The notes beneath the pieces are model-generated. The model ran no database searches and was not told where the DNA came from. It saw only the letters and a list, made by a program, of their open reading frames with translations. This document shows positions 27,971 through 37,344 of a stretch of 64,000 nt of DNA, one piece after another. Each line of letters opens with the position of its first letter. Position 1 is the stretch's first letter. Both the position numbers and the translations under genes were made by a program. Source of the stretch: Pseudoalteromonas undina (GTDB taxonomy: Bacteria > Pseudomonadota > Gammaproteobacteria > Enterobacterales > Alteromonadaceae); the NCBI RefSeq assembly GCF_000238275.3, contig NZ_AHCF03000004.1, forward strand, positions 310,001 to 374,000, given 5' to 3'.

Positions 27971-29229
27971 TGGCTTGCTCCATAACGGGTTTCCCAGCCA
28001 GTATTAATTGCCTCCACCCAGCTCGGATGTGGCTCACTGAGTGTACGTTTAACACTATTTAGAGGCAGTGCGCTAGGATGCGGCTGTACGGTTTTAAATA
28101 AGCCCTGCTGCTCTGCGCTTAAGCTGGTTTGAATTAATACCGTTTTGTCACCCCATATAGCAGTTTTTTGTTTATGCGCTTGCGCTGCGGGGCTTAATAA
28201 AAAGTCAGCCACTAATTGCGCACTTTGCTGGTGGCTTGCATTATAAGGAATAGCGACAAAGTGAGTGTTACTTAAGCTACCATCGGCCATTGCATAACTT
28301 CTTATACTTTTTGGTAAATCATAGCGCTTTACCGCAGCCGGTACTTCTGGTGCCGAAAAAGTAAAGCCAATACTAAGCTCGGTATCGTCTATTAAGCGGC
28401 GCATTTGTATACCGCTTTGCATGAAGTATTCGCCATTGCGCCACAGATTAGGGTGCAATTTATTTAGAAACGTCCACAACGGATCAAGTACTTGGGCTGT
28501 GTTTTTATCATTAGCAGGTTGATTTAGTTTTGCTTGTAGCATTGCATCGCTATGTTGGTGTAATACCACTAATGCATATTTTAAAAAGCTCATCCCTAAA
28601 AAGTCAGGGGGTTTGGGGTAACTAAATCGGCCTGGGTTTGCTTTACTCCAGCTCAATAACTTATTAAGGGTTTGAGGAGGAGAGCTCGTTGCTAGCGTAT
28701 CGTAATAAAAAGTCAGTGATGCCTGCCCCCAAGGGGCTTCCATTCCTTGAGTGGGTAAACCAAAATCAAACAACACGCTGGGATTGTTTTCTGGATTGGT
28801 GTAAATAAAATTAGGCAATTTATCAGCCCAGTCTTTTAGTAAAAGCCCGTGCTTACTCATAGCTGCAAAGTTAGCCCCATTGATCCAAATTAAATCGACA
28901 CTGCCTTGAGTGTGATTATTTGCTGATTTTTCTGCGAGTACGCGGCTAACGGCCTCGCTGGTGTCGCTGAGCTTTATATGGACTAACTCAATGTTATATT
29001 TAGCTTTTACTTGCTCAGCCGCCCACTGAATATAGGCATTTATTTGCGCATCACCGCCCCAAGCATAAAAATATACGCTTTGGTCTTTACCTGAGCTTTC
29101 AACTTGCTGCCAACGGCTTTGTAATTGTGTATTTGCTAGGCTTTTAAAACTAAAAATAAGGCAAATACAAAACGCGACACAACATAAGCTGTATCGCGAT
29201 AATGTTTGCCAAAATTTATTGGCGAGCAT
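27967..29229 (-). CDS. ynjB: ABC transporter substrate-binding protein, YnjB-like
   Basis: Seen: 420 residues with a signal peptide (YSLCCVAFCICLIFSFKSLAN). Family-like motifs: VYFYAWGGDAQINAYIQWAAEQVKAKYNIELVHIKLSD, VDLIWINGANFAAMSKHGLL, and a DTELSIGFTFSAPEVPAAVKRYDLPKSIRSY segment typical of YnjB. Known: YnjB-type proteins are periplasmic partners of YnjCD; E. coli's ligand is not established. Context: overlaps the DUF547 gene by 14 bases and YnjC by 4. Confidence 0.8.
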   Translation of the reverse strand: MLANKFWQTLSRYSLCCVAFCICLIFSFKSLANTQLQSRWQQVESSGKDQSVYFYAWGGDAQINAYIQWAAEQVKAKYNIELVHIKLSDTSEAVSRVLAEKSANNHTQGSVDLIWINGANFAAMSKHGLLLKDWADKLPNFIYTNPENNPSVLFDFGLPTQGMEAPWGQASLTFYYDTLATSSPPQTLNKLLSWSKANPGRFSYPKPPDFLGMSFLKYALVVLHQHSDAMLQAKLNQPANDKNTAQVLDPLWTFLNKLHPNLWRNGEYFMQSGIQMRRLIDDTELSIGFTFSAPEVPAAVKRYDLPKSIRSYAMADGSLSNTHFVAIPYNASHQQSAQLVADFLLSPAAQAHKQKTAIWGDKTVLIQTSLSAEQQGLFKTVQPHPSALPLNSVKRTLSEPHPSWVEAINTGWETRYGASQ

Positions 29230-30022
29230 TTAAATCCCAGTTGTAGTCTAAAAACTTAACTTTCATGTTGTTATTTTTAAGTGCTTTTTGCTGAGCGGGT
29301 GTCAGCTTTAGTGCTTTAGGGTATTGCATAAAAAACTGCTGTAGCGTATTTGCGCCTTTAAAGCCTTGTTCAAAATCATCGCCGTACCACTTAAATATTG
29401 AAGACATAGTTAGCGTGTTATCTTGCGCTATATTTCGAGTCATGTCTGATAAAAAACGCATCGTTTGCTCTTGCAATTGGCTTTCTAAATCAGTGGCTGT
29501 GTAGGCTTCTTCACGTAGTGCTGGGCAGCCAATACTGGCACAATTTACAGCAAAGTGAATACGTGGGTCGTTGTACTTACCACTGCCACGTATTAAACCA
29601 TGTTCTATATCATCAAGGCTGCGAGTTTTATCAAGTAATGGCACAAACTCTTTGCTCCACGGTGAGCTAAAAAAACTGCCTAACTCTTTAATTGATTTAA
29701 GATCTGGGTATTTTGTTAATATCAGCTCAACAGTAAAGGCGTTATACGCGTTGATTAAAAACGCCAGCTGCTTAGGTTTTTCCCATGTATCAAACTCATT
29801 TTGCGTAACAGCCGATAACGAATCTAAATAAGCTTTAAGTTCGCTGCGCTTAGCTTTTATTGCTGAGTAATTAACCTCAGTGCTGTGACCATGATTAATA
29901 GCTACAACATGCTTGTTTAATAATGCATTCCAGCTGTCATGCATATTTTGAGCTTTGCTTGCAAACGATGTTGCAAGCAAAGCAGAACCTAATAATAGCG
30001 CTTTTAAAGGTGTTTTAAACAT
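29216..30022 (-). CDS. Secreted DUF547-family protein
   Basis: Seen: 268 residues from the ATG at 30022: signal peptide (LLGSALLATSFASKAQN), then the DUF547 core with FLINAYNAFTVELIL (about 90-105) and VNCASIGCPALREEAY, a conserved Cys pair. Known: DUF547 has no established biochemical role; it is common next to redox and transport genes. Start: ATG at 30022 lies 1 base after the upstream stop with GAGG in front; the upstream extension to 30109 would overlap the previous gene and shows no signal peptide. Overlaps YnjB by 14 bases. Confidence 0.75.
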   Translation of the reverse strand: MFKTPLKALLLGSALLATSFASKAQNMHDSWNALLNKHVVAINHGHSTEVNYSAIKAKRSELKAYLDSLSAVTQNEFDTWEKPKQLAFLINAYNAFTVELILTKYPDLKSIKELGSFFSSPWSKEFVPLLDKTRSLDDIEHGLIRGSGKYNDPRIHFAVNCASIGCPALREEAYTATDLESQLQEQTMRFLSDMTRNIAQDNTLTMSSIFKWYGDDFEQGFKGANTLQQFFMQYPKALKLTPAQQKALKNNNMKVKFLDYNWDLNARQ

Positions 30023-30023
30023 A

Positions 30024-32177
30024 TTAGCCTCTGCGCCAGGCGTGGTATTTTTCCAGCAAGTTAAGTACCTTTTCAGGAGCATGAGCACGTTTCCATTCGC
30101 CCGCCACATATTTGTTACCTTCAGCCCATGTTGGGTAGCTGTGAATGGTGCCCAATATTTTATTAAGTCCTAAACCGTGTTTCATGGCTAACACAAACTC
30201 AGCAATTAAATCGCCAGCGTGTTCAGATACCACAGTGACACCGAGGATTTTGTCTTTACCTTTAGGGGTGATCACTTTAATAAAACCATTGTTAGCGCTT
30301 TCGGTAATGGCGCGATCTAGCTCTTCAAATTCAAAGCGGGTGATTTCATAGTCTATGCCTTTTTCAATCGCTTCTTGTTCATTTATGCCCACCCGTGCTA
30401 CTTCAGGGTCAATAAATGTGGTCCACGGAATGACACGGTAATCCACTTTAAACTTTTTAAGGTTACCAAATAAGCCATTTACTGCTGCGTACCAACCCTG
30501 GTGAGCAGCTACGTGTGTAAACTGATACGGGCCTACAATATCGCCTGCGGCAAAAATATTAGGGTAGAGTGTTTCAAGGTATTCATTTGTGACTACAGTG
30601 CGGCTCGTTTCAATACCTAGTTCTTCAAGGCCGTAACCTTTAAGGCGAGCGCTTCGGCCAACAGCACATAGTAGCTCATCGTATTCAATATCGATTTCGT
30701 TGTCGTTATGTTTTACCACAATGAATTTTTTGCCATCGCGCTCTTCACAGCGCAGTGCCTGATGCGAAGTTAAAATGTTTACGCCGCTTTGCGTTAGCGC
30801 TTCGTGAGCAAATTTAGACACCTCTAAGTCTTCTTTGATCATAATGCGTTCAGCCATTTCAATTTGTGTAACGTTTGAACCTAAACGCGCAAAGCTTTGT
30901 GCCAATTCGCTACCAATTGGCCCACCGCCAAGTACTACAAGCTTTTTAGGGGCATCGTCAAGCTCAGCAAACTTGCTCCATAACGTATCGCTGGTTACAT
31001 AGCCGGTTTCTTCAATACCCGGAAGTGGCGGTACAAATGGGCGTGCGCCAGTGGCAATAACAATAGTACGGGCAGTGAGTGTTTGCGTGCCGCCATTATT
31101 TAATTTAATTTCCACCGTCCACGGGTCGATAAGTTTGGCGTAGCCTTTTACAACATCTACGCCTAAATTTGTGTAGCGCTCAACACTGTCGTGTGGAGCT
31201 ATATCGGCAATCACTTGCTGTACACGTGCCATTATTTTTTTAAACGAAAACTGCGGTGTCGTGCTTTGTAGCCCATATTTTTCAGCTTGGCGCATTTGCT
31301 GGGCTACTTTTGCACTTTTAATAATAGCTTTACTAGGTACACAGCCAGTGTTTAAGCAGTCGCCGCCCATTTCGCCGGCTTCAATTAGGGTTACTTTGGC
31401 TTTAACCGCTGCTGCAATATAGCTTGTCACTAAGCCGCCAGCACCCGCGCCAATAACAATCATGTTACGGTCGAACTTTTTAGGTTTAGTGTAGTTTTTA
31501 TAAACACGACGCTTTTTTATTGCATTTATAAGGCTTTTTGCAATTAACGGAAATACCCCTAATAACGCAAACGATAAAATTAAATCCAGCGATAAAATGC
31601 CAGATAAGCTCTCTATTTGCGCAAGTTGTGTACCTGCGTTTACAAATACAAATGTACCCGCCAGCATGCCTACTTGGCTTACCCAGTAAAAAGTCCATGA
31701 CTTAATAGCGGTTAAACCCATTAATAAATTAATTAAAAAGAACGGAAAAACAGGCACTAAGCGCAGCGTAAATAAGTAAAATGCGCCTTCTTTTTCAACC
31801 CCAGTATCTATAGCGGCTAAGCGTTCAGGAAAGCGTTTTTTTATGGTATCGCGCAATAAATAACGTGACACTAAAAATGCTAACGTAGCACCAATGCTTG
31901 AGGCAAACGAGGCAACTAATAGCCCTTGAGCCAAACCAAATAATGCACCAGCGGCTAGCGTTAAAATGGCTGCACCGGGCAATGATAGCGCGGTCACTAA
32001 TATATAAAGTAAAAAGAACCCTCCGATCACCAAAAGCGGTGATTGAGCTTTGTACTGATCAAATTGTGCCATTGATCCTTTTAGCCCGTCGAGGGTAAGA
32101 AGCTGGTTTAGGTCATAAAAAAAGAATAAGCCGACACCTATCGCCGCCAGTAATAACAAACTTAGTTTTTTTAACAT
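30024..32177 (-). CDS. Fusion of TVP38 membrane domain and pyridine nucleotide-disulfide oxidoreductase
   Basis: Seen: 717 residues from the ATG at 32177. Residues about 1-220 are a TVP38/DedA-like membrane domain (LPGAAILTLAAGALFG, RLVPVFPFFLINLLMGL). Residues about 235-700 are a flavoprotein disulfide reductase: FAD motif VIGAGAGG, redox pair C274/C279 in GGDCLNTGCVPSKA, NAD motif GGGPIGSELA, second FAD motif FAAGDIVG. The dimerisation domain carries IHSYPTWAEGNK (678-689): Tyr stands where lipoamide dehydrogenases have the catalytic His, as in mercuric reductases, yet the MerA C-terminal Cys pair is absent. Inferred: a membrane-linked thiol or quinone-type reductase with an unknown acceptor. 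GAGAGA lies before the ATG. Confidence 0.85.
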   Translation of the reverse strand: MLKKLSLLLLAAIGVGLFFFYDLNQLLTLDGLKGSMAQFDQYKAQSPLLVIGGFFLLYILVTALSLPGAAILTLAAGALFGLAQGLLVASFASSIGATLAFLVSRYLLRDTIKKRFPERLAAIDTGVEKEGAFYLFTLRLVPVFPFFLINLLMGLTAIKSWTFYWVSQVGMLAGTFVFVNAGTQLAQIESLSGILSLDLILSFALLGVFPLIAKSLINAIKKRRVYKNYTKPKKFDRNMIVIGAGAGGLVTSYIAAAVKAKVTLIEAGEMGGDCLNTGCVPSKAIIKSAKVAQQMRQAEKYGLQSTTPQFSFKKIMARVQQVIADIAPHDSVERYTNLGVDVVKGYAKLIDPWTVEIKLNNGGTQTLTARTIVIATGARPFVPPLPGIEETGYVTSDTLWSKFAELDDAPKKLVVLGGGPIGSELAQSFARLGSNVTQIEMAERIMIKEDLEVSKFAHEALTQSGVNILTSHQALRCEERDGKKFIVVKHNDNEIDIEYDELLCAVGRSARLKGYGLEELGIETSRTVVTNEYLETLYPNIFAAGDIVGPYQFTHVAAHQGWYAAVNGLFGNLKKFKVDYRVIPWTTFIDPEVARVGINEQEAIEKGIDYEITRFEFEELDRAITESANNGFIKVITPKGKDKILGVTVVSEHAGDLIAEFVLAMKHGLGLNKILGTIHSYPTWAEGNKYVAGEWKRAHAPEKVLNLLEKYHAWRRG

Positions 32178-32194
32178 GCTATCTCTCAAACGGT

Positions 32195-34546
32195 TTAAAA
32201 GTTATGGGTAAGCGTGAGCTTAGCGTTAATTGGTAATTCTGGGAACGCGAGTGTCGCGCCAAAATAGCCACCTTCAAATACAGGGCGCCAGTTTTGCTGA
32301 TCGGTAATATTATTTACATCAAGCCTCAATTTAGTTGCTGAGGTAAACGCATAGCTGGTATTAACATTTAAGGTGTGCTGATCGCGAATGTATACGGTAG
32401 CCAAAAAATCTAAAGGGTAGCTTTTAGTATACAGGGCAGAAAATCCAGCTTGCCACTGAGAAGTAATTGTATAGTTAGCGTTTAAGCTTAACGATTGCTC
32501 TGGGATCCCTTGTACTTGACGGTTTGAGGGAGCAAAAGCTGTGTAACTGGGTGCGCCAATGCTGTTACCCGCAATAATATCGGGACGCGAATTATCAAAC
32601 GCATCGGCTATTTGAGCTGAGTCTTGGCCTGTCGCAGAGTTATCATAACGGGCATCAATGTAACTGTAGCCTGCGCTTACCCAGTAAGGGTAAGCGTCGT
32701 AAAATACTTGGCTTTCGAATCCGGTTGTACGAATACCAGTATTGCTACCATCGCGATTACGTAAGCTGCGGCGTTGGCTAAATACAGCAGCATCTGCATA
32801 CCAGTCGCTTTGTGTTGGCGCATATTTCACGCCAAACTCGACTAAAGTATTTTCCGTAGCAAAATTTTGTGCGCTAATTGTATTGTCACCACCTAACGTA
32901 TTACCGCCGGCCATGCTGTTAGAGGTGGCTTCGTTATAACTTGCTGCCGCATAAGTGGTTAAATCGTCATTAACTGAGTAATTAACGCTCAACTGCGCTG
33001 ATTGCAGGGTATCGTTAATGCTATCACTAGCCGCTATTTGACCTTGAGGCGCAATCGGGTCGCGTGCTTCTACATCATAGTAATCAACACGATAGCCAGC
33101 ACTGGTGCGTAAGCTGTCAGTCCATTGTGAGTCTTGTTGAATGGCAATGCCGGTTTGCCATGAGCGTGAGTCTGTAGTGTCTGATAAATTAAAATCACCA
33201 CTGCCATCATTGTTAATATCGTACTGACCACCAGGGGATACATATACACCGGGGCGTAGCTCTACCAAACGTGCTTTTTGAGTATCAGTTAATGGAATGC
33301 GGCGGTTTGAAAGTGGGCCGGTTAAATCAATAGGTGTGTCGGCTTCAGTAGTAAATTGGCTGTAACCCAATACTTTATTATAACGAACATCAACGGCGAA
33401 TAAGGTTTGCTGCTCATCACTCCATTGATAGGTGAGTTCAGTGCGGTTTTGTGCGGTATCGGCGCCATCAATTATTTCAACAAAACTATTTTGTGCTATT
33501 TCTTCGCGCTGCAAATGTTGAAAGTAAGTAATGTTTTTAATCGACATTACATCAGACAGTGCGCGCTTATAAATACTGTGAACTAAATAAGTGGTTGCTT
33601 GATTGAGATTATCAGGATCGGTAAGCACACGGCTGGTGTCTATTTTGACTTGTCCTGTAGGCGATATAATAGACCCTGCGCTAGGCACTGTGCTGCCATT
33701 CGCTTGTAACCCTTGACCAGTAATATACAGATTATGATCGATAAGCGCTTGGGTTGGGCGGTTTATACCAGCGTTATCGGTAAATTCTGTTTGGTACAGT
33801 TCAAAGTTAATGTCCCAACTGCTTTTGTCATCCGGTAAAATTTTTAATGCCGCAAACAAGCTATCACTTTGTGTGGCTGAATAGTCATAATAACTACCCT
33901 GATCAATATGCTCATAGCTAACACGTAAGCCAATTTTATCCTCAACAATCGGTGCGTTGTAATCTACTTGGGCACTATACTTATCCCAACTTCCTGCAGA
34001 CACCTTCACATTGCCTTTACGCTGATCAGTTGAGGCTGTTTTAGAGTGTAAGTTTACAAAGCCACCGTTACGTTGGCTTGAACCAAACAATACAGGTGGT
34101 GCGCCTTTAACCACATCGATTTGTTCTATCGCATTAAACGACAACGGCACACCAAAACCATTATTACCCGCTTGGCGTCGAGTACCATCTTGAAATAACT
34201 CACCTAACTGGCCGCGGATCGTCGGTAAACTTGGTGCACCAAAACCACTTGCAGCGTATGTATTAGGACTTACTGCCAGAACATCGTGCAATGTTGTTAT
34301 GTTAAGTTGCTCAATTAACTCTTTAGAAATAGGGGTCACAGAGCGAGCTATGTCTTGCAAAGCTAGGTTGTCGCCAAAAGGACCGTTTACTGTGGTGTTT
34401 TTAATAGAGAGGTTTTTAGATTTAAGCGCTTGACCTGCCACTTCAATTCGCTCAATGGGGTCAGAGCTAGTTGTTTCATTAGCCTGAGCAGCTAAAGCTA
34501 CATTTAATAGGGGGGCGAGGGTTAAAGCTAAATACGTGTATTTCAA
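32195..34546 (-). CDS. TonB-dependent receptor heading the ynj-like operon
   Basis: Seen: 783 residues from a TTG at 34546, preceded by GAGAAAC: signal peptide (YTYLALTLAPLLNVALAAQA), a plug with SVTPISKELIEQL, LPTIRGQLGELFQDG and IDVVKGAPPVLFGSSQRNGG, and a barrel ending in LPINAKLTLTHNF. The plug resembles siderophore-type receptors. A loop YDINNDGSGDFN looks like a Ca-binding stretch. Context: 17 bases separate its stop from the next start; it is the first gene of eight in the same direction. Inferred: it brings the operon's substrate across the outer membrane. No Fur box was recognised upstream. Confidence 0.8.
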   Translation of the reverse strand: MKYTYLALTLAPLLNVALAAQANETTSSDPIERIEVAGQALKSKNLSIKNTTVNGPFGDNLALQDIARSVTPISKELIEQLNITTLHDVLAVSPNTYAASGFGAPSLPTIRGQLGELFQDGTRRQAGNNGFGVPLSFNAIEQIDVVKGAPPVLFGSSQRNGGFVNLHSKTASTDQRKGNVKVSAGSWDKYSAQVDYNAPIVEDKIGLRVSYEHIDQGSYYDYSATQSDSLFAALKILPDDKSSWDINFELYQTEFTDNAGINRPTQALIDHNLYITGQGLQANGSTVPSAGSIISPTGQVKIDTSRVLTDPDNLNQATTYLVHSIYKRALSDVMSIKNITYFQHLQREEIAQNSFVEIIDGADTAQNRTELTYQWSDEQQTLFAVDVRYNKVLGYSQFTTEADTPIDLTGPLSNRRIPLTDTQKARLVELRPGVYVSPGGQYDINNDGSGDFNLSDTTDSRSWQTGIAIQQDSQWTDSLRTSAGYRVDYYDVEARDPIAPQGQIAASDSINDTLQSAQLSVNYSVNDDLTTYAAASYNEATSNSMAGGNTLGGDNTISAQNFATENTLVEFGVKYAPTQSDWYADAAVFSQRRSLRNRDGSNTGIRTTGFESQVFYDAYPYWVSAGYSYIDARYDNSATGQDSAQIADAFDNSRPDIIAGNSIGAPSYTAFAPSNRQVQGIPEQSLSLNANYTITSQWQAGFSALYTKSYPLDFLATVYIRDQHTLNVNTSYAFTSATKLRLDVNNITDQQNWRPVFEGGYFGATLAFPELPINAKLTLTHNF

Positions 34547-34781
34547 ATCGTGTTTCTCTATTGTTATATGTTGACGTACACAAAAGACCAAGACAGATAA
34601 AAATATCTTTCAATCAATTGCTAATATTTTTATTTTTTATCCTAGCGCTTAAATAATAGTGCCTTTAAATAACTCAACTTAAGATCAGTTTAGGTTTAAT
34701 TTTAATTAATTGAAAATAAAAATACGCTTATACGGTCTTACTTGCCAATTAGTTTATTTATATCTTTTTTAAGGAAATTTT

Positions 34782-35195
34782 ATGACAGATTCAATCAATA
34801 CAGATTTACAAACTCGTTTGCAATGGTCACTTTTATCGCTGCGCTTAGGGGTTTTCATAGTTATGGTAATGTGGACACTGGATAAATTTGTAAATCCGGG
34901 GCATAGCGCCCGTATCTTTGAACATTTTTATGGGATCAGTGGCTCTACCGATACTATTGCTTATATTTTAGGTGCACTGCAATTATTGCTAGTAATAGCA
35001 TTTTTAGTCGGTTTTAAAAAACGTATTACTTACGGTGTTATTTTTATAATGCATGGACTATCAACGCTGTCTTCTTACAACCAGTACATAGATGGCTTTA
35101 ATAATTTACTGTTTTTTGCAGCATGGCCTATTTGGGCTGCGTGTTTTGCGCTTTATTTATTACGCGATCAAGACGTAAAATTTACCGTTAAATAA
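34782..35195 (+). CDS. DoxX-like four-helix membrane protein
   Basis: Seen: 137 residues with four membrane segments (LSLRLGVFIVMVMWTLDKF, AYILGALQLLLVIAFLVGF, ITYGVIFIMHGLSTLSS, LLFFAAWPIWAACFALYLL). Composition and segment order suggest the DoxX family, though no diagnostic motif decides it. Known: DoxX proteins are small membrane subunits or partners of redox enzymes. Context: divergent from the ynj-like operon, sharing its promoter region; a functional link is possible but not shown. An AAGGAA ribosome site lies before the ATG. Confidence 0.6.
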   Translation: MTDSINTDLQTRLQWSLLSLRLGVFIVMVMWTLDKFVNPGHSARIFEHFYGISGSTDTIAYILGALQLLLVIAFLVGFKKRITYGVIFIMHGLSTLSSYNQYIDGFNNLLFFAAWPIWAACFALYLLRDQDVKFTVK

Positions 35196-35540
35196 TAAGC
35201 AAAAAAAATGGTTATAAGCGTTAGCCTATAACCAATAAAGTACACAGGGAGTGTAGGAAGTTCTGTTGTGCACAGTAAGCGCTTAGCAAGCCATTTACTG
35301 TGTGTAATTAAAAGCACTTTTTGGTGCTTTAAGTTGCTTTAATAAATACGTACAATAATAAAAGCAAAGCTAATGCCAATTTTTAACAGTATGAATTTTA
35401 TAGGTTTTTATATTGTTTGGATTGTGGCTTTGCATAATGCAGGTAAATTTTTCTATATTGCAACGGTAAAAGTTACCTACTTTGCAATATGAAAAAATGG
35501 CACTGTTTTGGAATCCGATTCGACTAAAAGCAGCGCTGAT
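35196..35540. other. Non-coding stretch with several hairpins
   Basis: The 345 bases hold no supported gene. They contain hairpins at 35209-35234 (TGGTTATA/TATAACCA, with an A run before it that would act as a minus-strand T run), 35311-35330 (AAAGCAC/GTGCTTT) and 35455-35490 (ATATTGCAA/TTGCAATAT outside GGTAA-AAG-TTACC). They may be terminators for the convergent genes or a small RNA. Confidence 0.5.
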
Positions 35541-37208
35541 TTAAAAATCAGCGGCTACTTCAAATTCTAATCGTTCATGACTAATAGGATGGGTAAAAGC
35601 TAAATACTCGGCATGCAAATGTAATCGGTCTGATTTTTCACCGTAGTGGGTGTCGCCTACAATAGGTGTATTTAACCCTAAGTGGTGGGCACAGTGAACA
35701 CGCAATTGATGAGTACGTCCTGTTTTTGGATAGAGTTGTAAGCGGGTGGTATTATTTTTACGTTCCAGTACCTGCCATGTTGTTAATGACGGCTTCCCCG
35801 TTTTGTAACACACCATTTGCCGTGGCTTATCATCAAAATCAAGCACTAAAGGTAACTCTATGCTACCACTATCAGCAGCAATGTTACCTGCCACTAAAGC
35901 AACATATCGTTTTTCTACACTACGCTCTATAAATTGCTTTTGCAGTGCTTTATGTACCCGTTTATTTAGCGCAATCATTAACAGCCCTGAAGTCGACATG
36001 TCTAATCGGTGCACAATAAGTGGCCCCGAAGCGTGTGGGAACTGAGTTTTGATTCGCATATATACCGAATCGTCAATATTAATGCCTGGCACAGATAAAA
36101 ATTCAGCTGGTTTATTTACCACTAACAAATCATCGTCTTGATAAACAATCGTTAGGTCTTTACCCTGTGCAGGGTTGACCAAGAGCGGGTTGTCTTCAAC
36201 ATTTAACCCCTCTAGCATATGCCCTAAAATAGGCTGGCATTTGCTATAGCACGATGGGTAATAATGTAAATGATGTCTTATTGCCGACTTAGGCGGTGCG
36301 CCCCACCAAAATTCGGCCATAGCCAGGGGCTTTAAATTATGCTTATAAGCATATTGTAATAATTTTGGCGCGGCACAATCTCCCGCGCCCGAAGGCGGTG
36401 TGTGCTCGGGCAGTTTGGCAAAAATAGCATTCAAATCGGTCACTTCGCCGTTTGCATTTAAAAACTGGTATTGAGCGAATAGCTTTTTTTGTAAATTTTT
36501 AGAGAGTACTTTACGGCGTTTTTTTAATCCGTTAATTTCATCATCTATTGTTAGTTGTGTCTGTTCAAGCGCTGCAATGCGTGTTTGCCACTGTTGCTTT
36601 AATGCTTGTAGTTGTTTTTTCTCAACAATGCTCTGCCCAGCTAATTGGTTCTTCAGTTTTTCAAACTCATCATTATTGAGTTGTTCGCCGGCGGCTTGCC
36701 GTTGCTGTTTTCGCTGTTTTCGAGTTACTTGCATCGCTTGCTGCTTGGCGATAAGTTGTTGCTCATAGTGTTGGCGAGCAGTCGTTAATTGTTGCTCAAT
36801 TTGCTGATAATTATCACTGTTTTGCAAGGCTGTAATTTGCGCATTAATATCGTTAATCACTTGGCTTTGCTGACTAAATTCTGCATCGTCTATATGTTTA
36901 AGTGCCACATTTGGCGCAAAATGCAGTTGCTCATCTATCCCCGCTATTTGCCCCGAATAGGCGCTAATAAAGCCTAGCTGTTGCGACTTATCTTGAACAA
37001 CCAATACGCCAAACATTTTACCGGCATCAATATCATCTGTATCTAAAATAGCCTTATCTAGCTTTTTTAATTGTTGTTGTAATTGTTTTGCAGCGGCAAC
37101 GGCCAGCGGATGAGGCTTATAATAAAAGGGAAACGTAAACTGCTCAGGCAGTGCAAGGTTATCTATATTTTCATTAAAAGTGGTAAAGCAGCTAGCAGGG
37201 TTTGACAT
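35541..37208 (-). CDS. RluA-family pseudouridine synthase with long N-terminal extension
   Basis: Seen: 555 residues. The C-terminal synthase domain (about 350-550) carries the catalytic motif HRLDMSTSG with D403, LVVNKPAEFLSVPG before it and KTGRTHQLRVH after it. Residues about 110-245 are rich in Gln, Lys and Glu and predicted to form a long coiled coil; then TPPSGAGDCAAPKLLQYAY and WWGAPP follow, a bacterial insertion seen in one branch of the family. Known: the enzyme isomerises uridine to pseudouridine in rRNA or tRNA; the target cannot be told. The stop codon lies in a hairpin (35533-35552) that may serve as terminator. Confidence 0.85.
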   Translation of the reverse strand: MSNPASCFTTFNENIDNLALPEQFTFPFYYKPHPLAVAAAKQLQQQLKKLDKAILDTDDIDAGKMFGVLVVQDKSQQLGFISAYSGQIAGIDEQLHFAPNVALKHIDDAEFSQQSQVINDINAQITALQNSDNYQQIEQQLTTARQHYEQQLIAKQQAMQVTRKQRKQQRQAAGEQLNNDEFEKLKNQLAGQSIVEKKQLQALKQQWQTRIAALEQTQLTIDDEINGLKKRRKVLSKNLQKKLFAQYQFLNANGEVTDLNAIFAKLPEHTPPSGAGDCAAPKLLQYAYKHNLKPLAMAEFWWGAPPKSAIRHHLHYYPSCYSKCQPILGHMLEGLNVEDNPLLVNPAQGKDLTIVYQDDDLLVVNKPAEFLSVPGINIDDSVYMRIKTQFPHASGPLIVHRLDMSTSGLLMIALNKRVHKALQKQFIERSVEKRYVALVAGNIAADSGSIELPLVLDFDDKPRQMVCYKTGKPSLTTWQVLERKNNTTRLQLYPKTGRTHQLRVHCAHHLGLNTPIVGDTHYGEKSDRLHLHAEYLAFTHPISHERLEFEVAADF

Positions 37209-37300
37209 GGCAATAGTGTGATTAGCAGTTAACAGAATAATTAGTCAGAGTGTAACATAAGCAGCGCTTTGCCACTAAGCATGCCTGGCATTACAAACAA

Positions 37301-37328
37301 AAAGGCCAACATATTTATGTTGGCCTTT
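37301..37328 (-). terminator. Terminator after the S9 peptidase
   Basis: AAAGGCCAACATA-TT-TATGTTGGCCTTT is a 13-base-pair stem followed on the minus strand by a T run. It lies 17 bases after the peptidase stop at 37345. Confidence 0.85.
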
Positions 37329-37344
37329 GGTATTAAGCTAATAC

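Noticed and set aside
30024..32177. Naming the fusion as a mercuric reductase
   Set aside because: It lacks the C-terminal Cys pair and no mer genes adjoin; the Tyr-for-His similarity alone is not enough.
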